DNA of 19,820 nucleotides from an uncultured Lachnospiraceae bacterium. GTDB taxonomy: Bacteria; Bacillota; Clostridia; Lachnospirales; Lachnospiraceae. The notes beneath the pieces were generated by a model, which had not been told where the DNA came from, ran no database searches, and worked only from the letters and a program-made list of their open reading frames with translations. The position numbers were made by a program, and so were the translations under genes. The stretch spans positions 1-19,820 of the forward strand of contig CABUZU010000025.1 of NCBI GenBank assembly GCA_902496125.1, read 5' to 3'. Numbering within the stretch: the first letter of the stretch is position 1; the number at the start of each line of letters is the position of its first letter. Positions 1 to 7,081 of the stretch are shown here, in pieces.

Positions 1-1
1 C

Positions 2-736
2 TCTGTAGACCCTACAGCGATGACCGTTACCAAACGTTTTAAAGCCCCTAGCTCTGAATATATCTTTGGCACCGACGAATTTGGACGTGATATCTTCATT
101 CGACTCATGTATGGTGCAAGAGTATCTCTTTGGGTTGGCGGATGTGTTGCATTATTTTCTTGCATCTTTGGAACGATTATTGGCATCTATGCAAGTTATT
201 TTAAAATTCTCGACCAAATCCTTATGAGAATTTGCGATGGTTTAATTGCAATTCCTGGTATCTTACTTGCCATCGCTTTAATTGCCGCACTTGGAACTTC
301 AAGCTGGAACGTAGTACTTGCTCTTTCTATTGTTTATATCCCAAGTGTTACTCGTACTGTTCGTGCTAGTGCAATGGTTATCAAAGAACAGCCTTATGTA
401 GAAGCGGCTAAAGTTCAAGGATTTAGTAACTTTAAAATTTTATGGAAGCTTATCCTTCCTGGAGTTATCTCTCCTCTTACTGTTCAGGCTTCCTTTATTT
501 TTGCACAGGCAATTATCTCCGAGGCTTCTCTTAGCTTCTTAGGTGCTGGTATCCCTGCTCCTGCTGCTAGTTGGGGAAATATGCTTCAAGATAGTAAGCT
601 TGTATTTTCTAAAGCTCCTTGGACGATGATTTTCCCAGGACTTGCTGTTATCATTTGCGTATTAAGTCTAAATCTTTTAGGCGATGGACTACGAGACTAC
701 CTTGACCCAAGAGTTAAAGGAGGTGCGAAAAAATAA
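2..736 (+). CDS. Oligopeptide/dipeptide ABC transporter permease, OppC/DppC type (5' end cut by window)
   Basis: Inner-membrane permease subunit of a peptide-type (OppBCDF/DppBCDF) ABC importer. The frame is open from base 2 and the residues before the first ATG (base 20) already fit the family, so that ATG is internal and the true start lies outside the window. The family hallmark GTDEFGRD lies about 22 residues into the visible part. The EAA loop that docks on the ATPases reads EAAKVQGF...LILPG. Five or so hydrophobic segments follow, and the protein ends with the usual DGLRDYLDPR tail. Its stop overlaps the start of the next gene (TAATG), so it is translationally coupled to two ATPase genes. 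The cargo cannot be told from the permease; peptides, nickel chelates or other small solutes are all known for this family. The binding protein and OppB-type partner would lie upstream. Confidence 0.93.
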   Translation, partial: SVDPTAMTVTKRFKAPSSEYIFGTDEFGRDIFIRLMYGARVSLWVGGCVALFSCIFGTIIGIYASYFKILDQILMRICDGLIAIPGILLAIALIAALGTSSWNVVLALSIVYIPSVTRTVRASAMVIKEQPYVEAAKVQGFSNFKILWKLILPGVISPLTVQASFIFAQAIISEASLSFLGAGIPAPAASWGNMLQDSKLVFSKAPWTMIFPGLAVIICVLSLNLLGDGLRDYLDPRVKGGAKK

Positions 737-1740
737 TGAGTGAATCTATAAAACCGATTTTAGAAATCAAAGACCTTCAAGTAAAGTTTTCCGTTCATAA
801 GAAATGGCTAGCTGCTGTAGATGGAGTAAACCTTCGCATTAATCCTGGTGAAATTATTGGTGTCGCAGGTGAATCTGGTTCTGGAAAGAGTGTTATGTCA
901 CAGTCTATCTTACGTCTTCGTGACCACGATACTCCTGTCCAATATGAAGGGGAAATCCTTTTTGAAAATGAAGATTTATTAAAACGTCCTCTTGCACAAA
1001 TGCAAGACATCCGTGGAAATAAAATTTCTATCATTTTCCAGGACCCACTAAATTCATTAAGCCCAGTTCACACGGTTGGCAAACAGCTTAGTGAAATTAT
1101 TTTGCTTCATAAAAAGGTAACAAAAGCACAGGCGAAAGAACGTGCCATCGAAATGTTAAAACTTACTAAGATTCCTGACCCTGATGACTGCATGAAGAAA
1201 TATCCATTTGAGCTTTCTGGTGGTATGCAACAACGAGTGATGATTGCAATGGCACTTGCTTGTGAACCCAAACTATTAATTGCCGATGAACCGACTACTG
1301 CACTTGATGTAACTATTCAAGAACAAATTCTTCATTTAATCAAAGAACTAAATGAGAAACTTGGGATGTCCGTATTATTTATTACTCATGACATGGGTGC
1401 TGTTGCACAACTTTGTCACAGTGTAAAGGTTATGTATCTAGGTCAAGTCGTAGAAGATGCCTCAACAGATGAGCTTTTTGCAAATCCACTACACCCTTAT
1501 ACCAAAGGATTACTTGCTTGTATTCCTCATTTAGATGTAGAACGTGGCAAGGAACTTCCAACGATATCTGGAACCGTTCCCCCTCTTACTAAGATTCCAA
1601 AAGGCTGCCATTTCTGTACCAGATGTAGTGACGCCAATAAACATTGTGAATCCGAACAACCTCCATTAGTAGAAGTTGGAAAGAATCATTTTGTAAAATG
1701 TTGGAAATATACTAAGACTAGTAGTAAGGAGGAAAACTAA
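736..1740 (+). CDS. Peptide-type ABC transporter ATP-binding protein, OppD/DppD type
   Basis: Cytoplasmic ATPase that powers the importer together with the next gene product. Walker A GESGSGKS lies at residues 45-52, the Q-loop at about FQDP 101-104, the signature LSGGMQQR at 160-167 and Walker B LLIADEPTTALD at 180-191, followed by the H-loop ITHD. The C-terminal oligopeptide-transporter domain has the PLHPYTKGLL motif and a cysteine cluster (CHFCTRC, then a further Cys). This resembles the metal or Fe-S binding tail described in OppD/OppF proteins; the ligand here is inferred. At 334 aa it has normal family length. The start overlaps the permease stop by one base, and its own stop overlaps the next start in the same way (TAATG), so the three genes form one operon. 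Confidence 0.95.
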   Translation: MSESIKPILEIKDLQVKFSVHKKWLAAVDGVNLRINPGEIIGVAGESGSGKSVMSQSILRLRDHDTPVQYEGEILFENEDLLKRPLAQMQDIRGNKISIIFQDPLNSLSPVHTVGKQLSEIILLHKKVTKAQAKERAIEMLKLTKIPDPDDCMKKYPFELSGGMQQRVMIAMALACEPKLLIADEPTTALDVTIQEQILHLIKELNEKLGMSVLFITHDMGAVAQLCHSVKVMYLGQVVEDASTDELFANPLHPYTKGLLACIPHLDVERGKELPTISGTVPPLTKIPKGCHFCTRCSDANKHCESEQPPLVEVGKNHFVKCWKYTKTSSKEEN

Positions 1741-2708
1741 TGGAACATTTACTTGAAATTAAAAGCCTTCAAAAATCCTATCCTCTAAAAAACGCCAAAA
1801 ACGGTTTCTTTGGTTCTAAGAAGCATATGTATGCAGTAGATAATCTCTCTCTTTACATTGATGAAGGAGAAACCTATGGACTTGTTGGAGAATCTGGCTG
1901 TGGAAAATCCACTACTGGTCGTACTATTGTAGGACTTGTAAAAGCAGATAATGGATCTATTCTTTATCATGGCAAAGATTTATGTAAGTTAAATGAAAAA
2001 GAATTTCGTCCTCTAAGAAAAGAAATTCAAATGGTTTTCCAAAATACCCTATCTGCATTAAATCCTAGACAGAGAATTGGAACCATTTTAGAGGATATTT
2101 TAAAGACTCATGGAGTAAATGACAGTGCTAAACGAAGAGAACAAGCTCTTGAAATCTTAGAAAAGGTTGGTCTCTCCGAAGAACATTATTTTCGCTATCC
2201 CCATGAACTATCTGGAGGTCAAGTTCAACGACTTGGAATTGCTAGTGCTTTAATTATCGAGCCAAAACTCATCGTCTGCGATGAACCCGTATCTGCACTC
2301 GATGTTTCCATTCAAGCACAGATTTTAAATATGCTTATGAAATTGCAAAAAGAACTAAAACTAAGTCTACTCTTTATCTCCCATGATATCGGGGTTATAA
2401 GATTTATCTCTGATAGAATTGGTGTTATGTATTTAGGAACACTTGTAGAAGAAACCACAACAGATGAACTGTTTGCAAATCCTCTACATCCTTATACCAA
2501 AGAGCTTTTTGCAGCAGTACCAAGCTTATCAAAAAATCGTGAACAGATTCCAGAATTTAGCGGTCAACAACCTGTACGAACTGATGATTTTAAAGGATGT
2601 GCTTTTTGTACACGTTGCTCTTATGTAACGGAAAAATGTAAAACCGAGGCTCCTATGTTTAAAGAAATAAAACCAGGGCATAAGGTGGCCTGTCATAGAG
2701 CACAGTAA
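1740..2708 (+). CDS. Peptide-type ABC transporter ATP-binding protein, OppF/DppF type
   Basis: Second ATPase of the importer. Walker A GESGCGKS is at residues 50-57, signature LSGGQVQR at 157-164 and Walker B IVCDEPVSALD at 178-188, then ISHD. The C-terminal domain carries PLHPYTKELF and a GCAFCTRC cysteine motif like its partner. The Walker B serine (PVSALD rather than PTTALD) is typical of OppF as opposed to OppD. A GGAGG site about seven bases upstream serves the ATG that overlaps the oppD stop. A strong terminator follows directly, so this is the last gene of the operon. The TetR-box regulon of the neighbouring genes is not seen inside this operon, and its promoter is outside the window. 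Whether it belongs functionally to the methylamine cluster is unknown. Confidence 0.95.
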   Translation: MEHLLEIKSLQKSYPLKNAKNGFFGSKKHMYAVDNLSLYIDEGETYGLVGESGCGKSTTGRTIVGLVKADNGSILYHGKDLCKLNEKEFRPLRKEIQMVFQNTLSALNPRQRIGTILEDILKTHGVNDSAKRREQALEILEKVGLSEEHYFRYPHELSGGQVQRLGIASALIIEPKLIVCDEPVSALDVSIQAQILNMLMKLQKELKLSLLFISHDIGVIRFISDRIGVMYLGTLVEETTTDELFANPLHPYTKELFAAVPSLSKNREQIPEFSGQQPVRTDDFKGCAFCTRCSYVTEKCKTEAPMFKEIKPGHKVACHRAQ

Positions 2709-2711
2709 CCT

Positions 2712-2759
2712 AAAGGCTATTTGTTAATTTTGCACAAAAATAATTAAATAGCCTTTTTT
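2712..2759 (+). terminator. Rho-independent terminator of the ABC operon
   Basis: The 11-bp arms AAAGGCTATTT (2712-2722) and AAATAGCCTTT (2746-2756) are perfect complements. They are followed by a T run to 2759 and begin four bases after the stop codon of the last ATPase gene. Confidence 0.9.
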
Positions 2760-2762
2760 GTA

Positions 2763-2791
2763 TTGACAAATCAGATAATTGATTGTATATT
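2763..2791 (+). promoter_or_regulatory. Sigma-A promoter of the first tetR gene
   Basis: A -35 TTGACA (2763-2768, perfect), a 17-bp spacer and a -10 TATATT (2786-2791) place the transcription start near 2798. That coincides with the first base of the TetR box, so a bound repressor would block open-complex formation. Confidence 0.82.
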
Positions 2792-2797
2792 GATATT

Positions 2798-2811
2798 GTA
2801 ATCGCGATGAC
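2798..2811. promoter_or_regulatory. TetR-type operator box 1 (GTAATCGCGATGAC)
   Basis: One of seven copies in the window of a 14-bp near-palindrome with consensus GTAATCRYGATKAC. This copy starts at the predicted +1 of the first tetR gene, implying autoregulation. The assignment to the TetR proteins is inferred from the position of the boxes at both tetR promoters. Confidence 0.8.
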
Positions 2812-2827
2812 TAAAGGAATAAGAAAA

Positions 2828-3499
2828 ATGGCCAACTCAACTGATAAGCGTATTGAATATATACGCATTGCAACTAGATTAATTGAAGAAGAAGGAATTG
2901 ATGCTCTAAGTATACGCCGAGTAGCAAAGGAAGCAGGGTGTACAAGTGCTGTTTTGTATCGACATTTCCAAAACAAAGAACACCTATTAATGCTTGCTTC
3001 TGTAAAGTTCTTGCAACCATATATCCAAGAATTTATGGTACAATCAACTAGAACAGATATTACTTCCATCCAGATGGATTTAAAACTATGGAAAGTCTTT
3101 ATCACAGAAGCATTCAACAATAAGCCTTACTATGAAATGCTATTCTTTAGCGACCAAAAAGACTTAATTTCCGAATGTGTTTATGAATACTACCAATTAT
3201 TTCCTGAAGAACAAAAGAAATTTGATGGATTTACAGCTAGTATTATTTTATCGAATAACTTAGAAGAACGTGAATTAATTAGACTCCGTCGTGCTGCGAA
3301 TGCCGGACTAATTACACTTGAGAATGCTGCTCTTTTAAGTCGACTATCCACTGCTGTCTTTAATGGTATATTCATGCAATTTTCTTCATCAGACTTAGAC
3401 ATAACATCTTCTAGGATGTTAGCAGAGGAATGCTATCATTTGATTTATGAACTTTTTCGCAAATTTGTAAATCCTGGTACTTCCCTCGATATTGAATAA
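2828..3499 (+). CDS. TetR/AcrR-family transcriptional regulator (paralogue 1)
   Basis: Ligand-responsive DNA-binding repressor, 223 aa from the ATG at 2828. I chose this start because it has an AAAGGA site nine bases upstream and lies downstream of the predicted transcription start. It also aligns with the N-terminus of the paralogue at 5798. A TTG at 2783 (inside the -10 region) and an ATG at 2807 (inside the operator) also open the frame but are unlikely. The helix-turn-helix occupies about residues 28-47 with recognition helix TSAVLYRHF. The rest is an all-helical ligand domain without a recognisable ligand motif. It is roughly 70% identical by eye to the second TetR (5798-6466), and the DNA-reading helix is the same. 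The gene is monocistronic, between the ABC operon terminator and the mttB-like gene, with an operator box at its own start point. Confidence 0.92.
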   Translation: MANSTDKRIEYIRIATRLIEEEGIDALSIRRVAKEAGCTSAVLYRHFQNKEHLLMLASVKFLQPYIQEFMVQSTRTDITSIQMDLKLWKVFITEAFNNKPYYEMLFFSDQKDLISECVYEYYQLFPEEQKKFDGFTASIILSNNLEERELIRLRRAANAGLITLENAALLSRLSTAVFNGIFMQFSSSDLDITSSRMLAEECYHLIYELFRKFVNPGTSLDIE

Positions 3500-3508
3500 G
3501 CTTTTTTC

Positions 3509-3530
3509 GCTGATATGGAAACATATCAGC
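3509..3530 (+). terminator. Hairpin after the first tetR gene, weak terminator
   Basis: Perfect 9-bp stem GCTGATATG / CATATCAGC with a GAAA tetraloop, ten bases after the stop codon. The downstream tract is AATTATTT rather than a clean T run, so termination efficiency is uncertain. A T run lies just upstream (3501-3507), which would help termination on the opposite strand, although no gene points that way here. Confidence 0.55.
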
Positions 3531-3548
3531 AATTATTTAACGTCAAAA

Positions 3549-3562
3549 GTAATCGCGATGAC
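3549..3562. promoter_or_regulatory. TetR-type operator box 2 (GTAATCGCGATGAC)
   Basis: Identical to boxes 1 and 3. It lies 102 bp upstream of the first mttB-like start codon. The next copy is 69 bp downstream (centre to centre), so the mttB1 leader has a tandem operator. Confidence 0.78.
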
Positions 3563-3617
3563 TAAATTGCTACCTTTTTATTAATTCTAAGAATTAATTA
3601 TTTTTTTCTTTCAAAAA

Positions 3618-3631
3618 GTAATCGCGATGAC
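3618..3631. promoter_or_regulatory. TetR-type operator box 3 (GTAATCGCGATGAC)
   Basis: Third identical copy, 32 bp before the mttB1 start codon. Between boxes 2 and 3 lies an AT-only inverted repeat (TTAATTC / GAATTAA, 3581-3597). I could not find a convincing -35/-10 pair in this leader, so the promoter position is open. Confidence 0.78.
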
Positions 3632-3663
3632 CAAAATCATCTATCAGCAAGGAGGTTTTTATT

Positions 3664-5097
3664 ATGACAAACAAAGAACAGGAAATTAGGGATCAGGAAA
3701 TCGTTGAATTAATTCACAAAAACACTTTACGCATCTTAAACGAAGTAGGCATTGCATTTTTAGATGAAGATGCTCGTGAACTTTTAAAAAGCAATGGAAT
3801 TCGTGTAGAAGGTGAACGAGCATATTTTACAGAAGAACAAATCATGAATGCTCTTGATATCTCCACTAAAGAATTTACCGTTTACGCTAGAAACAGTAAA
3901 TACAATGTTTCTATGAATACCGAAGATTTATATATGACCCCTGGTTATGGCAGTCCTTCCATCGTAGAAACTACTGGAGAAGTTCGTACTGCAACCTTTG
4001 ATGATTTCTTAAAATTAGCTGTAATTGTTCAAGAAAGTGATGAATTTTCTATCAATGGTGGTATCTTAGCACAGCCTTCCGATATTGAACCTGAAATTTC
4101 TCCAGAGGTTATGGTTTATTCAACTTTATGTCGTTCAGATAAAGCATTATTCTCTGTTTGTGGAGATGGAAAAAACGCTGAGCACATCATGGATATGATG
4201 AAAATTGTATTTGGTGGAGATATCGAACAAACTCCTTGTACCTTTAACTTAATTTCTCCATTAAGTCCTCTTGCAATTGCTAAAAATGCTATTGATACCG
4301 TTCGTATTTGTGCCCAAAATGGTCAGCCTTTAGTTATCGCTCCTGGTCCTATGGCAGGTGCAACGGGTCCTATCACATTAGCTGGAAATACTTCCCTTGC
4401 AAATGCAGAAATTCTTGGTATTAACGTTTATGCACAGCTTGTACATCCACACACTCCTATTATTTATGGATTTGCAGCTACTGTATCAGATATGACAAAT
4501 ATGAACGTATCAAATGCTTGCCCTGGATTTGTTAAAGAAGCCAAATATGGTGCATTAATGGCTAAAAAATATGGTCTTCCTTGCAGAAGTGGCGGTGGAA
4601 TGTCAAATGCTAGTGGCTTAACTGCACAGGCTGGTGTAGAAAGTACGATGAGTATGTTTGAATCATTCTCACAAAAAGCAAACCTTATGATGCATGCAAC
4701 TGGCTCTCTTCACTCTTTCAATACCGTAAGCTTCGAAAAATTCATTCTTGATATGGAAACTTATAATCGTATGAGATATTACTTTAGTGACTTACCTGCT
4801 GATGAAGATTCTCTTGCATTCGATGCAATTGAAGAAACTATTGAGGATGGCGAAACCTTTGTTACTTCTCCTCATACTTTTGAACATTGTCGTAAAGACC
4901 CTTGGTATTCACAAGTATCTCTTCATCAAAATACTACAGGTGACCCTAACAAGGCACTTTATGACTCTATTCAAAGACGAATTGATACTTTAGTATCTGG
5001 TTATCAATGCCCTAAGCTTCCAGATGAGGTAAGAGCAGCTCTTGATGATTACATGAGAAAGTTAGGTATGAATGAATCTGATATCGCTAGGGTATAA
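3664..5097 (+). CDS. MttB-superfamily (COG5598) corrinoid-dependent methyltransferase, non-pyrrolysine; paralogue 1
   Basis: Predicted cytoplasmic enzyme that removes a methyl group from a methylated amine, probably a quaternary ammonium compound, onto a Co(I) corrinoid protein. It has 477 aa, normal for the family (MtgB is similar in size), and an AAGGAGG site eight bases before the ATG. Family landmarks visible: the N-terminal helix TLRILNEVGIAFLDEDARELL, the barrel segments FNLISPLSPL (about 194-203) and PLVIAPGPMAGATGPITLAGN (222-242), and GGGMSNASGLTAQAG (310-324). The ANLMMHATGSL segment (339-349) is where archaeal-type MttB carries pyrrolysine. There is no in-frame amber codon, so this belongs with the non-Pyl branch, whose known members act on glycine betaine, proline betaine, carnitine or gamma-butyrobetaine. 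The substrate here is unknown. It lies under two operator boxes and is followed by a BCCT fragment. No corrinoid protein gene is adjacent. Confidence 0.9.
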   Translation: MTNKEQEIRDQEIVELIHKNTLRILNEVGIAFLDEDARELLKSNGIRVEGERAYFTEEQIMNALDISTKEFTVYARNSKYNVSMNTEDLYMTPGYGSPSIVETTGEVRTATFDDFLKLAVIVQESDEFSINGGILAQPSDIEPEISPEVMVYSTLCRSDKALFSVCGDGKNAEHIMDMMKIVFGGDIEQTPCTFNLISPLSPLAIAKNAIDTVRICAQNGQPLVIAPGPMAGATGPITLAGNTSLANAEILGINVYAQLVHPHTPIIYGFAATVSDMTNMNVSNACPGFVKEAKYGALMAKKYGLPCRSGGGMSNASGLTAQAGVESTMSMFESFSQKANLMMHATGSLHSFNTVSFEKFILDMETYNRMRYYFSDLPADEDSLAFDAIEETIEDGETFVTSPHTFEHCRKDPWYSQVSLHQNTTGDPNKALYDSIQRRIDTLVSGYQCPKLPDEVRAALDDYMRKLGMNESDIARV

Positions 5098-5099
5098 AT

Positions 5100-5134
5100 T
5101 TTTCTTCATCAAAAGAGGGGCATGATGAAGAAAA
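5100..5134 (+). promoter_or_regulatory. Hairpin enclosing the ribosome binding site of the BCCT fragment
   Basis: An 11-bp perfect inverted repeat pairs 5100-5110 with 5124-5134 around a 13-base loop that contains the AGAGGGG site. The downstream arm starts in the first ATG and covers the second. In the mRNA this would place the start codons in a stem and the Shine-Dalgarno in the loop, which could restrain translation. There is no T run after it, so it is not a standard terminator. Confidence 0.5.
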
Positions 5135-5682
5135 CATTTATTAAAAAATATAGTATACTGTTATTATTAGCTTGTGGAGCTGGATTTATTTTCCAGCTTC
5201 CATTCATATGGTTTTCCATTTTTGGTGGACTTTCATTAGATATTCAATATAATTATGCTGCCTATGCCGATAAAATTAACATTGAAGGTTGTGCTAGCCT
5301 ATTTGATTATATGCAAAAATTTGGAAATGAGGCGATGATGCTTAAAGTTATCGAAGCCATTCCATTTTCAAATATTTTAAAACCGATTTTCCTTTTATTA
5401 ATTATTTTATCCTTTGTTACTTTAGCAGACTCTATGACCTCTACCGTTTCACTTATGACCATTAAAAATAATATCGATGTCAACGAAGCACCCGCAACAA
5501 TTAAATTAATGTGGGGACTTATTATGGGCGGTGCTGCTTTAATTTTTACACTTACTGGAAACATTTCAGGAATTAAAATTGTAAAGACCATTGCCGGATT
5601 CCCTATATTAATTATGGGACTTGTGATGGTAGTAATGTTTGTGATTTATGTGATAAAACAGGGGAAAGATAAAAAAAGTTAA
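5122..5682 (+). pseudogene. C-terminal fragment of a BCCT-family (betaine/carnitine/choline) transporter
   Basis: The 186-aa frame corresponds only to the last third of a BCCT carrier. FIWFSIFGGLSLDIQYNY matches the segment after TM8 (CIWMGFFGSTSIYMELKG in the full BCCT at 7082-8737). FVTLADSMTSTVSLMTI matches FVTAADSNTNAMSGLCT there. About 350 N-terminal residues are missing, including TM1-8 and the aromatic residues of the substrate box in TM4 and TM8. Four to five hydrophobic segments remain. It has two adjacent ATGs (5122, 5125) and an AGAGGGG site very close to them, inside a hairpin, and no internal stop codons. I call it a deletion remnant of an mttB-BCCT pair. The preserved frame leaves room for an expressed membrane peptide, but transport by itself is unlikely. 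Confidence 0.75.
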
Positions 5683-5711
5683 ATTAATTGATAATAATTT
5701 TCTCATTAATA

Positions 5712-5740
5712 TTGAAAAAACCTTTCATATCGCTTATACT
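5712..5740 (+). promoter_or_regulatory. Sigma-A promoter of the second tetR gene
   Basis: A -35 TTGAAA (5712-5717), a 17-bp spacer and a -10 TATACT (5735-5740). The expected start point is near 5747, directly at the operator box, the same architecture as at the first tetR gene. Confidence 0.8.
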
Positions 5741-5747
5741 AATAAGT

Positions 5748-5761
5748 GTAATCGTGATTAC
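5748..5761. promoter_or_regulatory. TetR-type operator box 4 (GTAATCGTGATTAC)
   Basis: Copy at the predicted +1 of the second tetR gene. The two half-sites GTAATC and GATTAC are exact reverse complements around a central GT. Confidence 0.8.
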
Positions 5762-5797
5762 TATAAGATAAATTATTAATGAATAGGAAATTATACC

Positions 5798-6466
5798 ATG
5801 GTTAGTGAAAAATATATTGAATATATAAAAATTGCATCAAGAATTATTGATGAACAAGGAATTGATGCCCTTCGTATAAGAAATGTTGCGAAGGAAGCCG
5901 GATGTACCAGTGCGGTTTTATATCGACATTTTGAAAATAAAGAACATCTTCTTATGCTTGCATCCGTAAAATATTTAAAACCTTATATCCAAGAATTTAT
6001 GTATCAATCTACTAGAACTGATATTACCTCCATACAGATGGAACTTCGACTATGGAGAGTTTTTATTAATGAAGCTTTTCATAAGAGACCTTATTACGAA
6101 ATGTTATTTTTTAGCGAACAAAAGGATATGTTGTCTGATTGCATCTATGAATACTATCAATTATTTCCTGAAGAACAAAAACGATTCGATGGATTTACCG
6201 CAAGTATTATTTTTAGTAATAATTTAAGTGAAAGAGAATTAATTCGTCTTCGTCGTGCAGCTAATGAAAAACTTATCACACTTGAAAAAGCTAAGATATT
6301 AACGAAATTATCTGTTTCTGTATTCAATGGAATGTTTTTATCCTGTCCTGCTTCTATTAAAGATGAAGTTTCTTTACAGATGATTGCTGATGAATGTTAT
6401 CAACTTATTTACGAATTATTTAGACAATACACCCATCCTGGAGTCGTACTCGATATTGATGAATAA
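5798..6466 (+). CDS. TetR/AcrR-family transcriptional regulator (paralogue 2)
   Basis: 222-aa repressor, closely similar along its whole length to the TetR at 2828-3499. Long identical blocks include AKEAGCTSAVLYRHF in the helix-turn-helix (about residues 26-45), STRTDITSIQM, YEYYQLFPEEQK and RELIRLRRAAN. The sequences diverge mainly at the extreme N-terminus and in the last third (about 160-200), so the two may differ in ligand or dimer contacts while sharing the operator. The start at 5798 has a modest AGGAAA site. It is a single-gene transcript with its own operator-covered promoter, closed by a bidirectional terminator. It most likely controls the same genes as paralogue 1; whether the two form heterodimers is not visible. 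Confidence 0.92.
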   Translation: MVSEKYIEYIKIASRIIDEQGIDALRIRNVAKEAGCTSAVLYRHFENKEHLLMLASVKYLKPYIQEFMYQSTRTDITSIQMELRLWRVFINEAFHKRPYYEMLFFSEQKDMLSDCIYEYYQLFPEEQKRFDGFTASIIFSNNLSERELIRLRRAANEKLITLEKAKILTKLSVSVFNGMFLSCPASIKDEVSLQMIADECYQLIYELFRQYTHPGVVLDIDE

Positions 6467-6469
6467 ATA

Positions 6470-6494
6470 AAACGCCAGATTAAATCTGGCGTTT
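6470..6494. terminator. Bidirectional terminator between tetR2 and the YcxB-like gene
   Basis: The 10-bp arms AACGCCAGAT (6471-6480) and ATCTGGCGTT (6484-6493) enclose a 3-base loop and extend by one further A-T pair. It lies three bases after the tetR2 stop. It also contains the last codons and stop of the convergent YcxB-like gene. The flanking T tracts are short on both sides. Confidence 0.75.
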
Positions 6495-7079
6495 ACTTCT
6501 ATTTATGTAGTTTGAACTATAAGTCTTAAACATCTGTCTTGTTTGATTAACTTGTGTTGGGGTTAATACTCTTTTTGGAATGCAAAAACTATGGGTTCTG
6601 TCAGCTCTTAATGCAAAGACGGCATCACTTTCGTAAGCACAGCATTTATTGTCTTCCCATAAATCCAGTGCGTTTTCCTTATAAGGAGTAATATAGCCAT
6701 CCGTTGTAAATGTGATTTTATAAACTCCCTTTTGTTTACAAATCCTTCTTGCATTGATTCTTCCTTTCAATGTCGGATAGCCCATTACTAAACATGCAAA
6801 CACACCAAGCACGAATGCACTAAATGCATATTGAATCCCATAAGGTTGAAAAGCATATAAAATTACACAGCTAACAGCTGCCAAAAAAAGTACACACCCC
6901 ATAATCATCCTTGACTTTTTTGACTTCTTGTCCACTAACATACTGATTGCCTCAAATAATTCATCAAATGAAAGATTATAATTTAAGGAATATTTTTTTA
7001 CTAATCCGTCACAATTTGGACGTTTTTTAATTCGTTCTGTCTCTTCTTGTTTTTTCTTTTTACTGTTAATTATATTCAT
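6480..7079 (-). CDS. YcxB-like membrane protein, function unknown
   Basis: 199 aa from the ATG at 7079, four bases past the upstream BCCT stop, so probably translationally coupled; no clear Shine-Dalgarno is present. A TTG at 7094 would extend it by five residues and overlap the BCCT gene. A charged N-terminus (KKKKQEETERIKKR) is followed by two hydrophobic segments (about 60-78 and 82-101). The soluble C-terminal region has the pattern of the YcxB-like family: ITFTTDG, a central W, then SFCIPKRVLTPTQVNQTRQMF. No enzymatic motif is seen. As last gene of the racemase-BCCT operon it may accompany the transporter, but that is inference only. Confidence 0.72.
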   Translation of the reverse strand: MNIINSKKKKQEETERIKKRPNCDGLVKKYSLNYNLSFDELFEAISMLVDKKSKKSRMIMGCVLFLAAVSCVILYAFQPYGIQYAFSAFVLGVFACLVMGYPTLKGRINARRICKQKGVYKITFTTDGYITPYKENALDLWEDNKCCAYESDAVFALRADRTHSFCIPKRVLTPTQVNQTRQMFKTYSSNYINRSKRQI

Positions 7080-7081
7080 AT

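Noticed and set aside
2783..2830. TTG (2783) and ATG (2807) as earlier starts of the first TetR gene
   Set aside because: They lie in the -10 element and in the operator respectively. The ATG at 2828 has a proper AAAGGA site and aligns with the paralogue.
3664..5097. Possible pyrrolysine (amber) codon in the MttB homologues
   Set aside because: Both frames are uninterrupted and hydrophobic residues occupy the Pyl region, so these are non-Pyl family members.
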